Shown: piece after piece, positions 25,187-32,077 of the stretch
Position numbering within the stretch: the stretch's first letter is position 1
Layout: the number at the start of each line of letters is the position of its first letter
NCBI RefSeq assembly: GCF_025567315.1
Contig: NZ_JAOQJE010000001.1
Span: 62,001 to 126,000, forward strand
DNA length: 64,000 bases
Direction: 5' to 3'
Origin: Agathobaculum ammoniilyticum
GTDB lineage: Bacteria > Bacillota > Clostridia > Oscillospirales > Butyricicoccaceae
The notes under the pieces: generated by a model
What the model was told of the DNA's origin: nothing
Seen by the model: only the letters and a program-made list of their open reading frames with translations
The model's database searches: none
Made by a program: the position numbers and the translations under genes

Positions 25187-25219
25187 AAAACGGCACTATC
25201 CGTCGGATAGTGCCGTTTT
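25187..25219. terminator. Strong palindromic terminator
   Basis: 16-bp perfect inverted repeat (25187-25202 with 25204-25219) with A and T tracts outside; probably ends the minus-strand amidase transcript. The rest of the 280-bp gap between repA and the amidase (25060-25339) shows no gene and probably contains the right end of the outer element. Confidence 0.8.
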
Positions 25220-25339
25220 CTGGCGCTTATTCTCTTGTCATAAAGACTCTTGTACGGTGATTGCCTCTTTTTTGCGCTTTTTCTGCCCTTTTTGTTATTC
25301 CTTATGCGTATCCGCCTTTGGACCGCCTGCTTTTTCCTG

Positions 25340-25912
25340 TCAAAGTGGGGCAAAGCCGAAATAGCTGAGCAGGCCGTTGTAGATCCCCTGGGCAAAGCCG
25401 TAAGGGTCGTCGCGCAGCTTTTGGGCGTCCTCGGCGTTGCTGAGATAGGCAAGCTCGACCAGGATCGCGGGCATGGAGGTGCGCCGCAGTACGAACAGGC
25501 TGGGATTCAGCCGGACGCCATTATCCTTGGTACCGACGCGCTCGACAATGCCGATCAGGACATGCTGTGCAAGCCAATAGGGCTGCGTATTTTGCTGAAA
25601 AACATAGACCTCCGTACCGTTGATGGCCGGATTGACGTTGGAATTGCAGTGGATGCTGATAAAATAATCGGCGGGCCAGCTGTTTGCCATGCGCACGCGC
25701 GCGGCAAGGCTGCTGGCATTACTGGTGCCAAGTATTTCGTCAGGGGAATTGCGGCTCAGGCGCACCTCGAAGCGAGGGTCAGCGCGGAGCAGGTCGGCCA
25801 GATATACGCCAACGATAAAATTGACGTCCTGCTCGCGCAGGCCGTTGCCCTCCGCTCCGGTATTGGGGCCGCTGGGATTATGTCCCTGGTCTATAAAAAT
25901 GCGAATAGCCAA
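25340..25912 (-). CDS. N-acetylmuramoyl-L-alanine amidase (Amidase_3)
   Basis: 190-aa zinc amidase that cuts the lactyl-amide bond between MurNAc and the stem peptide of peptidoglycan. Zinc ligands H11 (DQGHN), E27 (GLREQD) and H88 (SIHCNS), with catalytic E143 (LVELAYLSN), are all present. There is no signal peptide, as in phage endolysins or mother-cell lysis amidases, and no extra wall-binding domain. TTG 25912 is used as start, with AAGGAG 9 nt before it. A holin gene lies on the other side of the mobile region (11729), so the pair may be a separated lysis module. Confidence 0.9.
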   Translation of the reverse strand: MAIRIFIDQGHNPSGPNTGAEGNGLREQDVNFIVGVYLADLLRADPRFEVRLSRNSPDEILGTSNASSLAARVRMANSWPADYFISIHCNSNVNPAINGTEVYVFQQNTQPYWLAQHVLIGIVERVGTKDNGVRLNPSLFVLRRTSMPAILVELAYLSNAEDAQKLRDDPYGFAQGIYNGLLSYFGFAPL

Positions 25913-25991
25913 TTGATCACACTCCTTCGGTTCAGTTTATTCCGGTACAGTGGCCGCCGGTGACGGAAAAGAAAGAATGCCGCCGGATTCC

Positions 25992-26021
25992 TTGACGGGG
26001 ATCCGGTAAAAATGCTATGCT
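25992..26021 (+). promoter_or_regulatory. Promoter of nnrD-lipoprotein-alr
   Basis: TTGACG (25992-25997), 18-bp spacer, TATGCT (26016-26021). Confidence 0.6.
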
Positions 26022-26144
26022 GTAGAGGGCAGGAAAGGTTTGGATAGCAGGGAGTCCGTTTTTTCATAAACAAAGGGATATTGCGGATCCGGAAGACAAA
26101 ATTATGACCATACCCGCAGGAGCGGGATGAAGGAGCCTTACAAA

Positions 26145-27014
26145 ATGATGACAGAACTTGATCAGAGCTATGTGGACCGCATCATACCGGAGCGGGCTGC
26201 GGAGGCGAACAAGAATGACTTTGGCCGCGTGCTGTGCGTCTGCGGCTGTGCGGGATATACCGGAGCGGCTTATTTTGCCGCGCAGGGAGCGGTGCGCATG
26301 GGAAGCGGCGTGGTGACGCTGGCGACACCGGAGCGCGCTTGGCCCGTGCTCGCGGTGAAGCTCAATGAACCGGTTGTTCGGCCGATGCCGTGCGGTGCGG
26401 ATGGGATGCTGTCGCGCGAGGCACTGCCGGCGTTGCTGTCGCTCGCGGAAAAGGCAGACGCGTTGCTGATCGGCTGCGGTCTGGGGCGGTCTTACGCGGT
26501 CGCGGAAATTGTCGTGACATTGATCGAAAATGCAAAATGTCAGATTGTTTTGGACGCGGATGGTATAAATGCGCTGACCGCGCATAAGGATATACTGCGG
26601 CAGGCGGCACAGCCGGTCATCCTTACGCCGCACGCGGGGGAATTCGCCCGTCTGTCCGGCCTGGAAAATCCGCAGCAGGGCGAGCTGACGCTGTTCGCCC
26701 GTAAGATGGGCTGCATACTGCTGTACAAGGGACACCGCACGCTGATCGCGGCGCCGGATGGCAGACTGTACCGGAACCATTCGGGGAATCCCGGCATGGC
26801 GAAAGGGGGCAGCGGGGATGTGCTTGCGGGGATGCTGGTCTCCCTGTGCGGACAAGGGCTGGATCCTGTGGACGCCGCCTGTGCGGCGGCTTGGCTGCAT
26901 GGACGCGCCGGGGACATGGCGGCCAACGCGCGCTCTGAGTACGGCATGACGCCGGGCGATTTGCTGCACTTCCTGCCCGATTTGCTCAAACGGTATAATA
27001 CGAGGGAGTGGTGA
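26145..27014 (+). CDS. nnrD: ADP-dependent (S)-NAD(P)H-hydrate dehydratase
   Basis: NnrD (289 aa) uses ADP to dehydrate the damaged cofactor NADHX/NADPHX back to NAD(P)H. The ribokinase-like fold is shown by GRVLCVCGCAGYTGAAY, VILTPHAGEFARL, and the signature NPGMAKGGSGDVLAGM with the catalytic Asp. ATG 26145 has AAGGAG at 9 nt; ATG 26127 (6 codons earlier) has AGGAG at 4 nt and cannot be excluded. It lacks the NnrE epimerase domain often fused at the N-terminus. The lipoprotein gene follows after 1 bp. Confidence 0.92.
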   Translation: MMTELDQSYVDRIIPERAAEANKNDFGRVLCVCGCAGYTGAAYFAAQGAVRMGSGVVTLATPERAWPVLAVKLNEPVVRPMPCGADGMLSREALPALLSLAEKADALLIGCGLGRSYAVAEIVVTLIENAKCQIVLDADGINALTAHKDILRQAAQPVILTPHAGEFARLSGLENPQQGELTLFARKMGCILLYKGHRTLIAAPDGRLYRNHSGNPGMAKGGSGDVLAGMLVSLCGQGLDPVDAACAAAWLHGRAGDMAANARSEYGMTPGDLLHFLPDLLKRYNTREW

Positions 27015-27015
27015 T

Positions 27016-27594
27016 CTGAAACAAAGGCTATGTGCGGCCGCGCTGGCCCTGTGCCTGCTTTCCGGCTGCGGCGCGCCCGCGGCGGACGGGGAAAGTGTGC
27101 GCGAATATTTCAGCGCGCTGACGGGATTTGAGGCGCATATCAAAGTTTTATCCGATTTAGAGGATTCTGTGCTGGAATATGAGATGGATTATAATTATAA
27201 TAAAGAAGATGCGGACACATTCACGATCACCGCGCCGGAATCCCTGGCGGGGATCGGAGGGCGCATTGCCGGAACGGACAACGGGGCGTTTTCTCTGCAG
27301 TACGATGGCATGGTGCTGGACGACGCGATGCCGCAGCGCACCGGGCTGACGCCTGCGGACGGGCTGTTCTGCCTGCTGTCCGATCTGCGTAACAGCGAGC
27401 CGGAGCAGCAATGGACAGAACAGTCTTCGGGGACCGAGTTGCTTGTTCTCCGGTATGCGGAGGACGGTACGGATGGCAAAATAGAAAAACAGGTATGGCT
27501 GACCGAAAACGGACGGCAGCTCGTCTGCGCGGAGCTGTATGCGGACGGAAAACGGGTGCTGACAATCCAGGTCATGTCGTATCAGGAAACATAA
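27016..27594 (+). CDS. Lipoprotein with probable CTG start codon
   Basis: 192-aa predicted lipoprotein: KQRLCAAALALCLLSGCG is a complete type II signal peptide with lipobox LLSGC. The frame has no ATG, GTG or TTG before residue 28, which would cut off the signal and lipobox. CTG 27016, with GAGGGAG 7 nt upstream and 1 bp after the nnrD stop, is the only start that preserves it. The mature part (beta-rich, EYEMDYNYNKEDADTFTITA, VWLTENGRQLVCAELYADGK) resembles outer-leaflet carrier proteins of the LolA/germination-lipoprotein kind, but I cannot name the family. Confidence 0.75.
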   Translation: MKQRLCAAALALCLLSGCGAPAADGESVREYFSALTGFEAHIKVLSDLEDSVLEYEMDYNYNKEDADTFTITAPESLAGIGGRIAGTDNGAFSLQYDGMVLDDAMPQRTGLTPADGLFCLLSDLRNSEPEQQWTEQSSGTELLVLRYAEDGTDGKIEKQVWLTENGRQLVCAELYADGKRVLTIQVMSYQET

Positions 27595-27613
27595 ATTAGG
27601 GGATGAGCAAAGA

Positions 27614-28735
27614 ATGGAACCGAGCAAGCACCGCACCTGGGCGGAAGTAGACTTGGGTGCGATCGAACATAATTACCGTGTAATCTGTGCGCAGGCAAAA
27701 TCGCCGGTGCTGTGTGTGGTAAAAGCGGATGCGTATGGGCATGGCGCGGTGCAGATCGCGACGCGTTTACAGGAGATCGGCGCGCCGTATTTCGCCGCCG
27801 CGACCGTGCCGGAGGCGGTGGAGCTGCGCGAAAACGGTATCCACAAGCCAATTTTGATTCTGGGATATGTGGATGAGGCCGATATGGATACCATTGCCCG
27901 CTGCCATATCACGGCGCCGGTCTATGATACCGAAACCGCGCGCCTGTTGTCAGAGGCCGCCGTGCGCACGGGGGAGAGGATCGCGGTACACTACAAGCTG
28001 GATACCGGCATGACGCGCCTGGGTTTTTCAGCATGGGACACGGAGCGGACAATAGAGCAGATTTTGTGGTGTTCCGATCTGGCTGGGCTGGATTCCGAGG
28101 GGATTTTTACACACTTTGCGGTTTCCGACGTACCGGAAGGCAGAGCGTACACGGCGCTCCAATATCAGCGGTTTGAGGCGGTGTGCGACGGCCTGCGGCA
28201 GGCCGGACTCGACCTGCCTCTGCGGCATTGCGCCAACAGCGGCGCAATCCAGAGTTATGAGCAGATGCACTGCAGCATGACGCGGGCGGGCATCATCCTG
28301 TATGGATACCGGCCGGATGTCTCTGTGCCGCCGGTGCTCGATCTCAGGCCGGCCATGACGGTCAAGGCACGCGTGGTGCAGGTTCGCGATATCCCTGCGC
28401 ATACGACGGTCAGCTATGGCCGCACCTTTGAAACAGATGGTCCGGCACGCATTGCGGTCGTTTCGATCGGCTATGCGGATGGATTCCTGCGCACCGGCTC
28501 CGGAAAGGCGCGGGTGGTCATCAATGGACGGAGTACGCCCGTGCTTGGACGCATCTGCATGGATATGTGTATGGCACGCGTCCCAGAGGGAGAAAGCGTG
28601 CAGCGCGGGGACGAGGTTATCGTATGGGGCGCAGATACCTGGACGGCGGAGGACGCAGCGGCGGCTGCTGGCACGATCTCCTACGAGGTGGTGTGCAGCA
28701 TCAGCCGACGGGTACCGCGTTTTTACAGGGGCTGA
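27614..28735 (+). CDS. alr: Alanine racemase
   Basis: Alanine racemase (373 aa) makes D-alanine for peptidoglycan. The PLP lysine K37 lies in CVVKADAYGHG, and the second catalytic base is the Tyr in SIGYADGF. TIM-barrel plus C-terminal beta domain (GRSTPVLGRICMDMCM) are both present. The ribosome site is weak (GGGGATGAG). A MazF-like gene follows 151 bp downstream, as in the Bacillus alr-ndoAI-ndoA cluster, but here without the antitoxin. Confidence 0.96.
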   Translation: MEPSKHRTWAEVDLGAIEHNYRVICAQAKSPVLCVVKADAYGHGAVQIATRLQEIGAPYFAAATVPEAVELRENGIHKPILILGYVDEADMDTIARCHITAPVYDTETARLLSEAAVRTGERIAVHYKLDTGMTRLGFSAWDTERTIEQILWCSDLAGLDSEGIFTHFAVSDVPEGRAYTALQYQRFEAVCDGLRQAGLDLPLRHCANSGAIQSYEQMHCSMTRAGIILYGYRPDVSVPPVLDLRPAMTVKARVVQVRDIPAHTTVSYGRTFETDGPARIAVVSIGYADGFLRTGSGKARVVINGRSTPVLGRICMDMCMARVPEGESVQRGDEVIVWGADTWTAEDAAAAAGTISYEVVCSISRRVPRFYRG

Positions 28736-28834
28736 CAATCCGCCTGTGGTTCGCATAGGATGAATCGGGGAAAATTCCCTGACCTTATGCCATAGTTTTT
28801 TACACGACTGTTATATTTTCTTGTGGCGTGGGGA

Positions 28835-28867
28835 AAATAGGTTTGCGGACAAACCGCAAATCTATTT
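28835..28867 (+). promoter_or_regulatory. Leader hairpin before the MazF gene
   Basis: 14-bp stem with one G-U wobble (28835-28848 with 28854-28867, loop ACAAA), ending a few bases before the ribosome site of the toxin gene. It could be an operator or a translational control element. Confidence 0.45.
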
Positions 28868-28886
28868 CATCGGAGAGTGAACCAAA

Positions 28887-29249
28887 GTGGATACCAGCAT
28901 CAAACGGGGAGATATTTACTATGCCGATCTCAGCCCGGTGGTCGGCAGCGAACAGGGGGGCATCCGTCCAGTACTTATTGTCCAGAATAATGTGGGCAAT
29001 CGGTACAGCCCGACGGTGATTGCCGCCGCTATCACATCGCAGGTCAACAAGGCCAAGATGCCGACCCACATCACGCTTGGTGCGCCCAACTACGGACTGA
29101 CCAAGGATTCCATCATCCTGACCGAACAGATCCGGACGCTGGATAAAAAGCGCCTGCGCGAAAAGATGGGCTCGCTCGATGAAAATGCGATGCGCCATGT
29201 GGATGAGGCTCTGGCCGTCAGCTTCGGCTTGGGATCTGTACAGGGCTGA
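28887..29249 (+). CDS. ndoA: MazF/EndoA-type endoribonuclease toxin
   Basis: 120-aa PemK/MazF-family mRNA endonuclease, normal length. It has the standard opening IKRGDIYYADLSPVVGSEQGG, the conserved RPVLIVQNN and the TEQIRTLDKKRL motif, so the fold and active-site region look intact. The start is GTG with CGGAGAG upstream. Normally a CopG-like antitoxin (NdoAI) precedes it; the 151 bp between alr and this gene contain no such frame, only a hairpin. A strong terminator follows. Confidence 0.93.
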   Translation: MDTSIKRGDIYYADLSPVVGSEQGGIRPVLIVQNNVGNRYSPTVIAAAITSQVNKAKMPTHITLGAPNYGLTKDSIILTEQIRTLDKKRLREKMGSLDENAMRHVDEALAVSFGLGSVQG

Positions 29250-29266
29250 ACGTCATATTTGCAGGC

Positions 29267-29301
29267 AAAAGCGCGTATCCTATTATTGGATACGCGCTTT
29301 T
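29267..29301 (+). terminator. Terminator after ndoA
   Basis: Perfect 14-bp stem (29267-29280 with 29288-29301), TATTATT loop, T tract. Confidence 0.93.
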
Positions 29302-29324
29302 TTACGGGAGGAGGGGGAGCGGCG

Positions 29325-29909
29325 GTGCAGGCAGAGGTTCGGTTCCGCGGCAGTGCGGTAGGCAGGCTGGAATGGCTGCCCGACGCTTACGGAGTACGGA
29401 TTGATTTGGACTGTGCGATTCCCTGCGACCTGCTGCTGCGCTGCTATGCAGCGGCGGATGGGGCAAGGCCGCTGCTGGTCGGCCTACCGGAACCGGTCGG
29501 AGGACGGCTGCGGCTGACGCGGCATTTATCCAGAGAAACACTGAAAACGGCCGGGTATGCGAACCAGCAGCCATCCGACTTTTATCTCTCTGCCGGAGAG
29601 GAAGAGGAGGTCGGCCGGCAGTCCGTGTCTCAACAGGACGCTTCAGAACAGGCGCCGCCTCCGGACGCACGGCAGACAGAAAGGCAGTTATGGACAGGGG
29701 ATGTGGTGTTGGATAGCCTGGTGGAGCGCGGCGAGCTGAAAGCGGAGGCTGCGGAGGGGACGCTCTGCCTGCGTTGTCCCTTTGCGCCGGACCGGCCGTT
29801 CCTGCTGGCGCCGGCATTCGTGCTTTGCACGGTGGAAAACGGGGAAGCGGTGCTTCGCTGGACGAAAAAGGACGCAGCCGGAAAGGCTGCGTCCGAAGAG
29901 ATCACTTGA
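29325..29909 (+). CDS. Conserved-looking hypothetical protein
   Basis: 194-aa protein of unknown function. GTG 29325 is chosen because GGAGGAGGGGG precedes it; the frame extends upstream but through the ndoA terminator. The N-terminal 80 residues are beta-rich with alternating charge (VRFRGSAVGRLEWLPDAYGV, GLPEPVGGRLRLTRHLS). The middle is Gln/Glu-rich and disordered. The end has two Cys (LCLRCP). No signal peptide or membrane segment. It overlaps the convergent DUF1015 gene by 8 bp. Confidence 0.65.
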   Translation: MQAEVRFRGSAVGRLEWLPDAYGVRIDLDCAIPCDLLLRCYAAADGARPLLVGLPEPVGGRLRLTRHLSRETLKTAGYANQQPSDFYLSAGEEEEVGRQSVSQQDASEQAPPPDARQTERQLWTGDVVLDSLVERGELKAEAAEGTLCLRCPFAPDRPFLLAPAFVLCTVENGEAVLRWTKKDAAGKAASEEIT

Positions 29910-31212
29910 CGATCGTTTTGGCTTCCATGTAGTAGCGCTTTTCGTGCGCCTCTCCCATGGAGAAAGTTTTGCGGGGAAGCACACCGTCGAAAATAACGCC
30001 GCGGAACAAATCGTTTTTGGCAATATCGGGCAGGATAAAGCCAAGATTGCCGGGCTTTTCGGCGAGGGCGGCCACAACATCCGCGCCGTGGATGTAGTCA
30101 ATCTTGGCCGAGGGATGCGCGCCCAGATATGCGTCAAGGCCGGTCTGGATGGTCGCGACAGGGATGGACCATTTGGGATTCTCGACAACGAATACGCCGG
30201 AGCGGTTTTCCGCGCGGAAAGGATAATAATGTGCGGCGGCATCTGCCGGCGCCTGCTCGGCGACATAGGCCTTGCAGCCTTGGGATTCGTAAAATGCCGT
30301 GAGACTGCCGAACAGTTCGTTAGTCTCCACACCGAACAGGATGCGGTGGATCGGTTCGATAATCAGGCTTTCGTCGTGGATATTGACCACTTCGACCAGG
30401 GCGTAACGCGCGGGGTGGTTCTGCTGCTCCTCGGCGGACAGGCTTTTTTTTGTTTCCTCCCAGTATGCCTTCGCGGTCGCCATGGAGTGGTTGCCGTCGC
30501 CGACCGCATAGGGAAGGAGGGCTTGGGCGTCCGTGCAGCCATACTTTTGGTTGAATGCGGCTCGGTCGCAGAGTGCTTCAAGCCCAGCCTCGACCGTGTC
30601 GGTTTCCACGCCCTTGGGAATGAACCAGCCGGTGATATGGCCGCCGTTCTGCATCAGATCGGTGTCGTAAATTCTGTCAAAAGAAGCGGTTTTCTCAAAG
30701 AGCGGTTCGATAATCGTGCGGTCGGGATCGTCGATCAGGATCATGATGTGCGGCAGCTCCATGCAGGCTCCCTGGCGCACCTTGAGACGCGGCGGGATGC
30801 GCTCGACAACGGTTTTTTCCGTGGGACGGATCAGGGAAGCAGAGCCGGGCGTGTATTCATACGCCTCAAGATCCATGGCAAGCACGATTCCGCGCCGCGG
30901 GCAGGCGCCGCCAGACCAGCGTTCGGTCAGGATAATGCCGGCGGGAAGCGTTTGCAGCGTTCCCTCCTCAATGTAGCGGCGCATAGTCTTATGAATGGTT
31001 TCGGTGCGCGCTGCAACGTCCACCTCTTCCAGATAGACTTCCGGCAGGGTCAGACGCAGCGTGGAGGGGGCGTCTCCAACGATGCGGTCGGTCTCCGCCC
31101 AATATTCGGGCTGCGAGGTATATTGATCACAGGCGATGACCGCCCATTTGGAAAGGTCGGTCCCTTTTGGGGGCAGCATGATTTCGGGAATACGGGTGCA
31201 ACGGTTTGCCAT
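29902..31212 (-). CDS. DUF1015 family protein
   Basis: 436-aa DUF1015 protein of unknown activity, widespread in Clostridia. Recognisable blocks are LPPKGTDLSKWAVIACDQYT at the start, and YAVGDGNHSMATAKAYWE and PARYALVEVVNIHD in the middle. ATG 31212 has GAGGAGG upstream; a longer frame adds 58 residues without a ribosome site. It is a single gene on the minus strand, convergent with the preceding gene. The GDGNH block resembles ParB/sulfiredoxin-like nucleotide sites, but no function is assigned. Confidence 0.9.
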   Translation of the reverse strand: MANRCTRIPEIMLPPKGTDLSKWAVIACDQYTSQPEYWAETDRIVGDAPSTLRLTLPEVYLEEVDVAARTETIHKTMRRYIEEGTLQTLPAGIILTERWSGGACPRRGIVLAMDLEAYEYTPGSASLIRPTEKTVVERIPPRLKVRQGACMELPHIMILIDDPDRTIIEPLFEKTASFDRIYDTDLMQNGGHITGWFIPKGVETDTVEAGLEALCDRAAFNQKYGCTDAQALLPYAVGDGNHSMATAKAYWEETKKSLSAEEQQNHPARYALVEVVNIHDESLIIEPIHRILFGVETNELFGSLTAFYESQGCKAYVAEQAPADAAAHYYPFRAENRSGVFVVENPKWSIPVATIQTGLDAYLGAHPSAKIDYIHGADVVAALAEKPGNLGFILPDIAKNDLFRGVIFDGVLPRKTFSMGEAHEKRYYMEAKTIVK

Positions 31213-31410
31213 GTTTTGTCGTTCCTCCTCACAAAATGTTGGAATGATTCCAGTATAGCAGAAAAACGGTGCGCAAGCACGTTTTTTTGCAAATTTATTC
31301 CGGAGTTTTGCAAATCGATAAAGAAGGTTTCGCATAATGGATAAATCCGTGTGGATCTGGAAAGCAAAACAGGATAAACTGTACAAACAGCCGGCACGGC
31401 GGATACCCTA

Positions 31411-31438
31411 TTGACAAGGTAGGGATATGTGGTAAACT
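31411..31438 (+). promoter_or_regulatory. Promoter upstream of the Cys-rich small protein
   Basis: TTGACA (31411-31416), 16-bp spacer, TAAACT (31433-31438). The 323-bp gap 31213-31535 also contains the minus-strand DUF1015 leader (TATACT-like -10 near 31255) and a short GGGGC/GCCCC hairpin near 31500; nothing else is seen. Confidence 0.6.
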
Positions 31439-31535
31439 AAAATAAATAAGCAAAGGCTAACTGCAAAAGGGAGGCCTGCGGCAAATGCAAATGGACGGGG
31501 CGGAAGCCCCGATTGTAAGATAGGATGATCGAAAG

Positions 31536-31913
31536 ATGAGTTGTCATACCGGAAACTGCAAAGGATGCCAGGGCTGCGGCGGCTGCGGAAACGGTTTATC
31601 CCTGTTTCGGGAGGAACTGGAACTGCTGCGCTGCTTTGCGCAGAGCCCGTTTCTACCGGTCGCGTGCGCGGCAGGGGCGGCAGAGCCGGTCTACCTGGAA
31701 AACGGGCGGGACAAGGCGGGGAACTATGCGGCGGCGATCGCATTGCTGCAGCGAAAGGGGCTGATACGGGTGGATTATGACATCCCCTTAAAAAATTTTG
31801 CTTATGACGGGTATGAGACATATCCCTGCAAGGGCAGCATGGCGCTGACGGCAAACGGGATACGGGTGCTGGAGGTACTCGAAACACAGGGGGTTACGGG
31901 GGAAGCGCTGTGA
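31536..31913 (+). CDS. Cys-rich N-terminal hypothetical protein
   Basis: 125 aa, family not recognised. The N-terminus is a cluster of six Cys (MSCHTGNCKGCQGCGGCGNG) suited to metal binding. The rest is a winged-helix-like domain (EELELLRCFAQ, AGNYAAAIALLQRKGLI, ALTANGIRVLEVLE), reminiscent of small DNA-binding regulators. The ribosome site is weak. It has its own promoter and is not operonic with ptsI, which has a separate promoter. Confidence 0.65.
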   Translation: MSCHTGNCKGCQGCGGCGNGLSLFREELELLRCFAQSPFLPVACAAGAAEPVYLENGRDKAGNYAAAIALLQRKGLIRVDYDIPLKNFAYDGYETYPCKGSMALTANGIRVLEVLETQGVTGEAL

Positions 31914-31998
31914 AAATAAACGCTGACAGACGCGCTTTGACCACGATACCGGACTGCGGGGCGCGCTTGCGGAAAATGGAGGAAAGACAAGGATTTGC

Positions 31999-32027
31999 TT
32001 GACGAAAGCACCAAGATACCGTACAAT
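31999..32027 (+). promoter_or_regulatory. Promoter of ptsI
   Basis: TTGACG (31999-32004), 17-bp spacer, TACAAT (32022-32027). Confidence 0.75.
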
Positions 32028-32077
32028 GGTGTTGAAATATTTGTTAGGATTTACAATCCACAGGAGGAAAACGGCTC

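Larger units (their letters stand above)
12000..25200. mobile_element. Outer degenerate Tn4451/Tn1549-like element (approximate ends)
   Basis: A stretch bounded by host genes and holding, on the minus strand, a RepA-type initiator at its right end and tnpW plus a large serine recombinase at its left end. That is the gene order of the Tn1549/Tn4451 family of integrative elements. Mobilisation, ATPase, coupling and mating-pair genes are absent. What remains is an SLH surface protein, a small resolvase, two structured repeats and a nested Tn916-like insertion. I could not find terminal repeats, so both boundaries are estimates (left about 11993-12080, right about 25060-25190). Confidence 0.6.

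Noticed and set aside
28736..28886. An antitoxin gene upstream of ndoA
   Set aside because: Looked for on both strands; no frame of useful length with a CopG-like pattern.
29782..31344. 520-codon plus-strand frame opposite the DUF1015 gene
   Set aside because: Antisense shadow; the DUF1015 motifs, ribosome site and start are on the minus strand.
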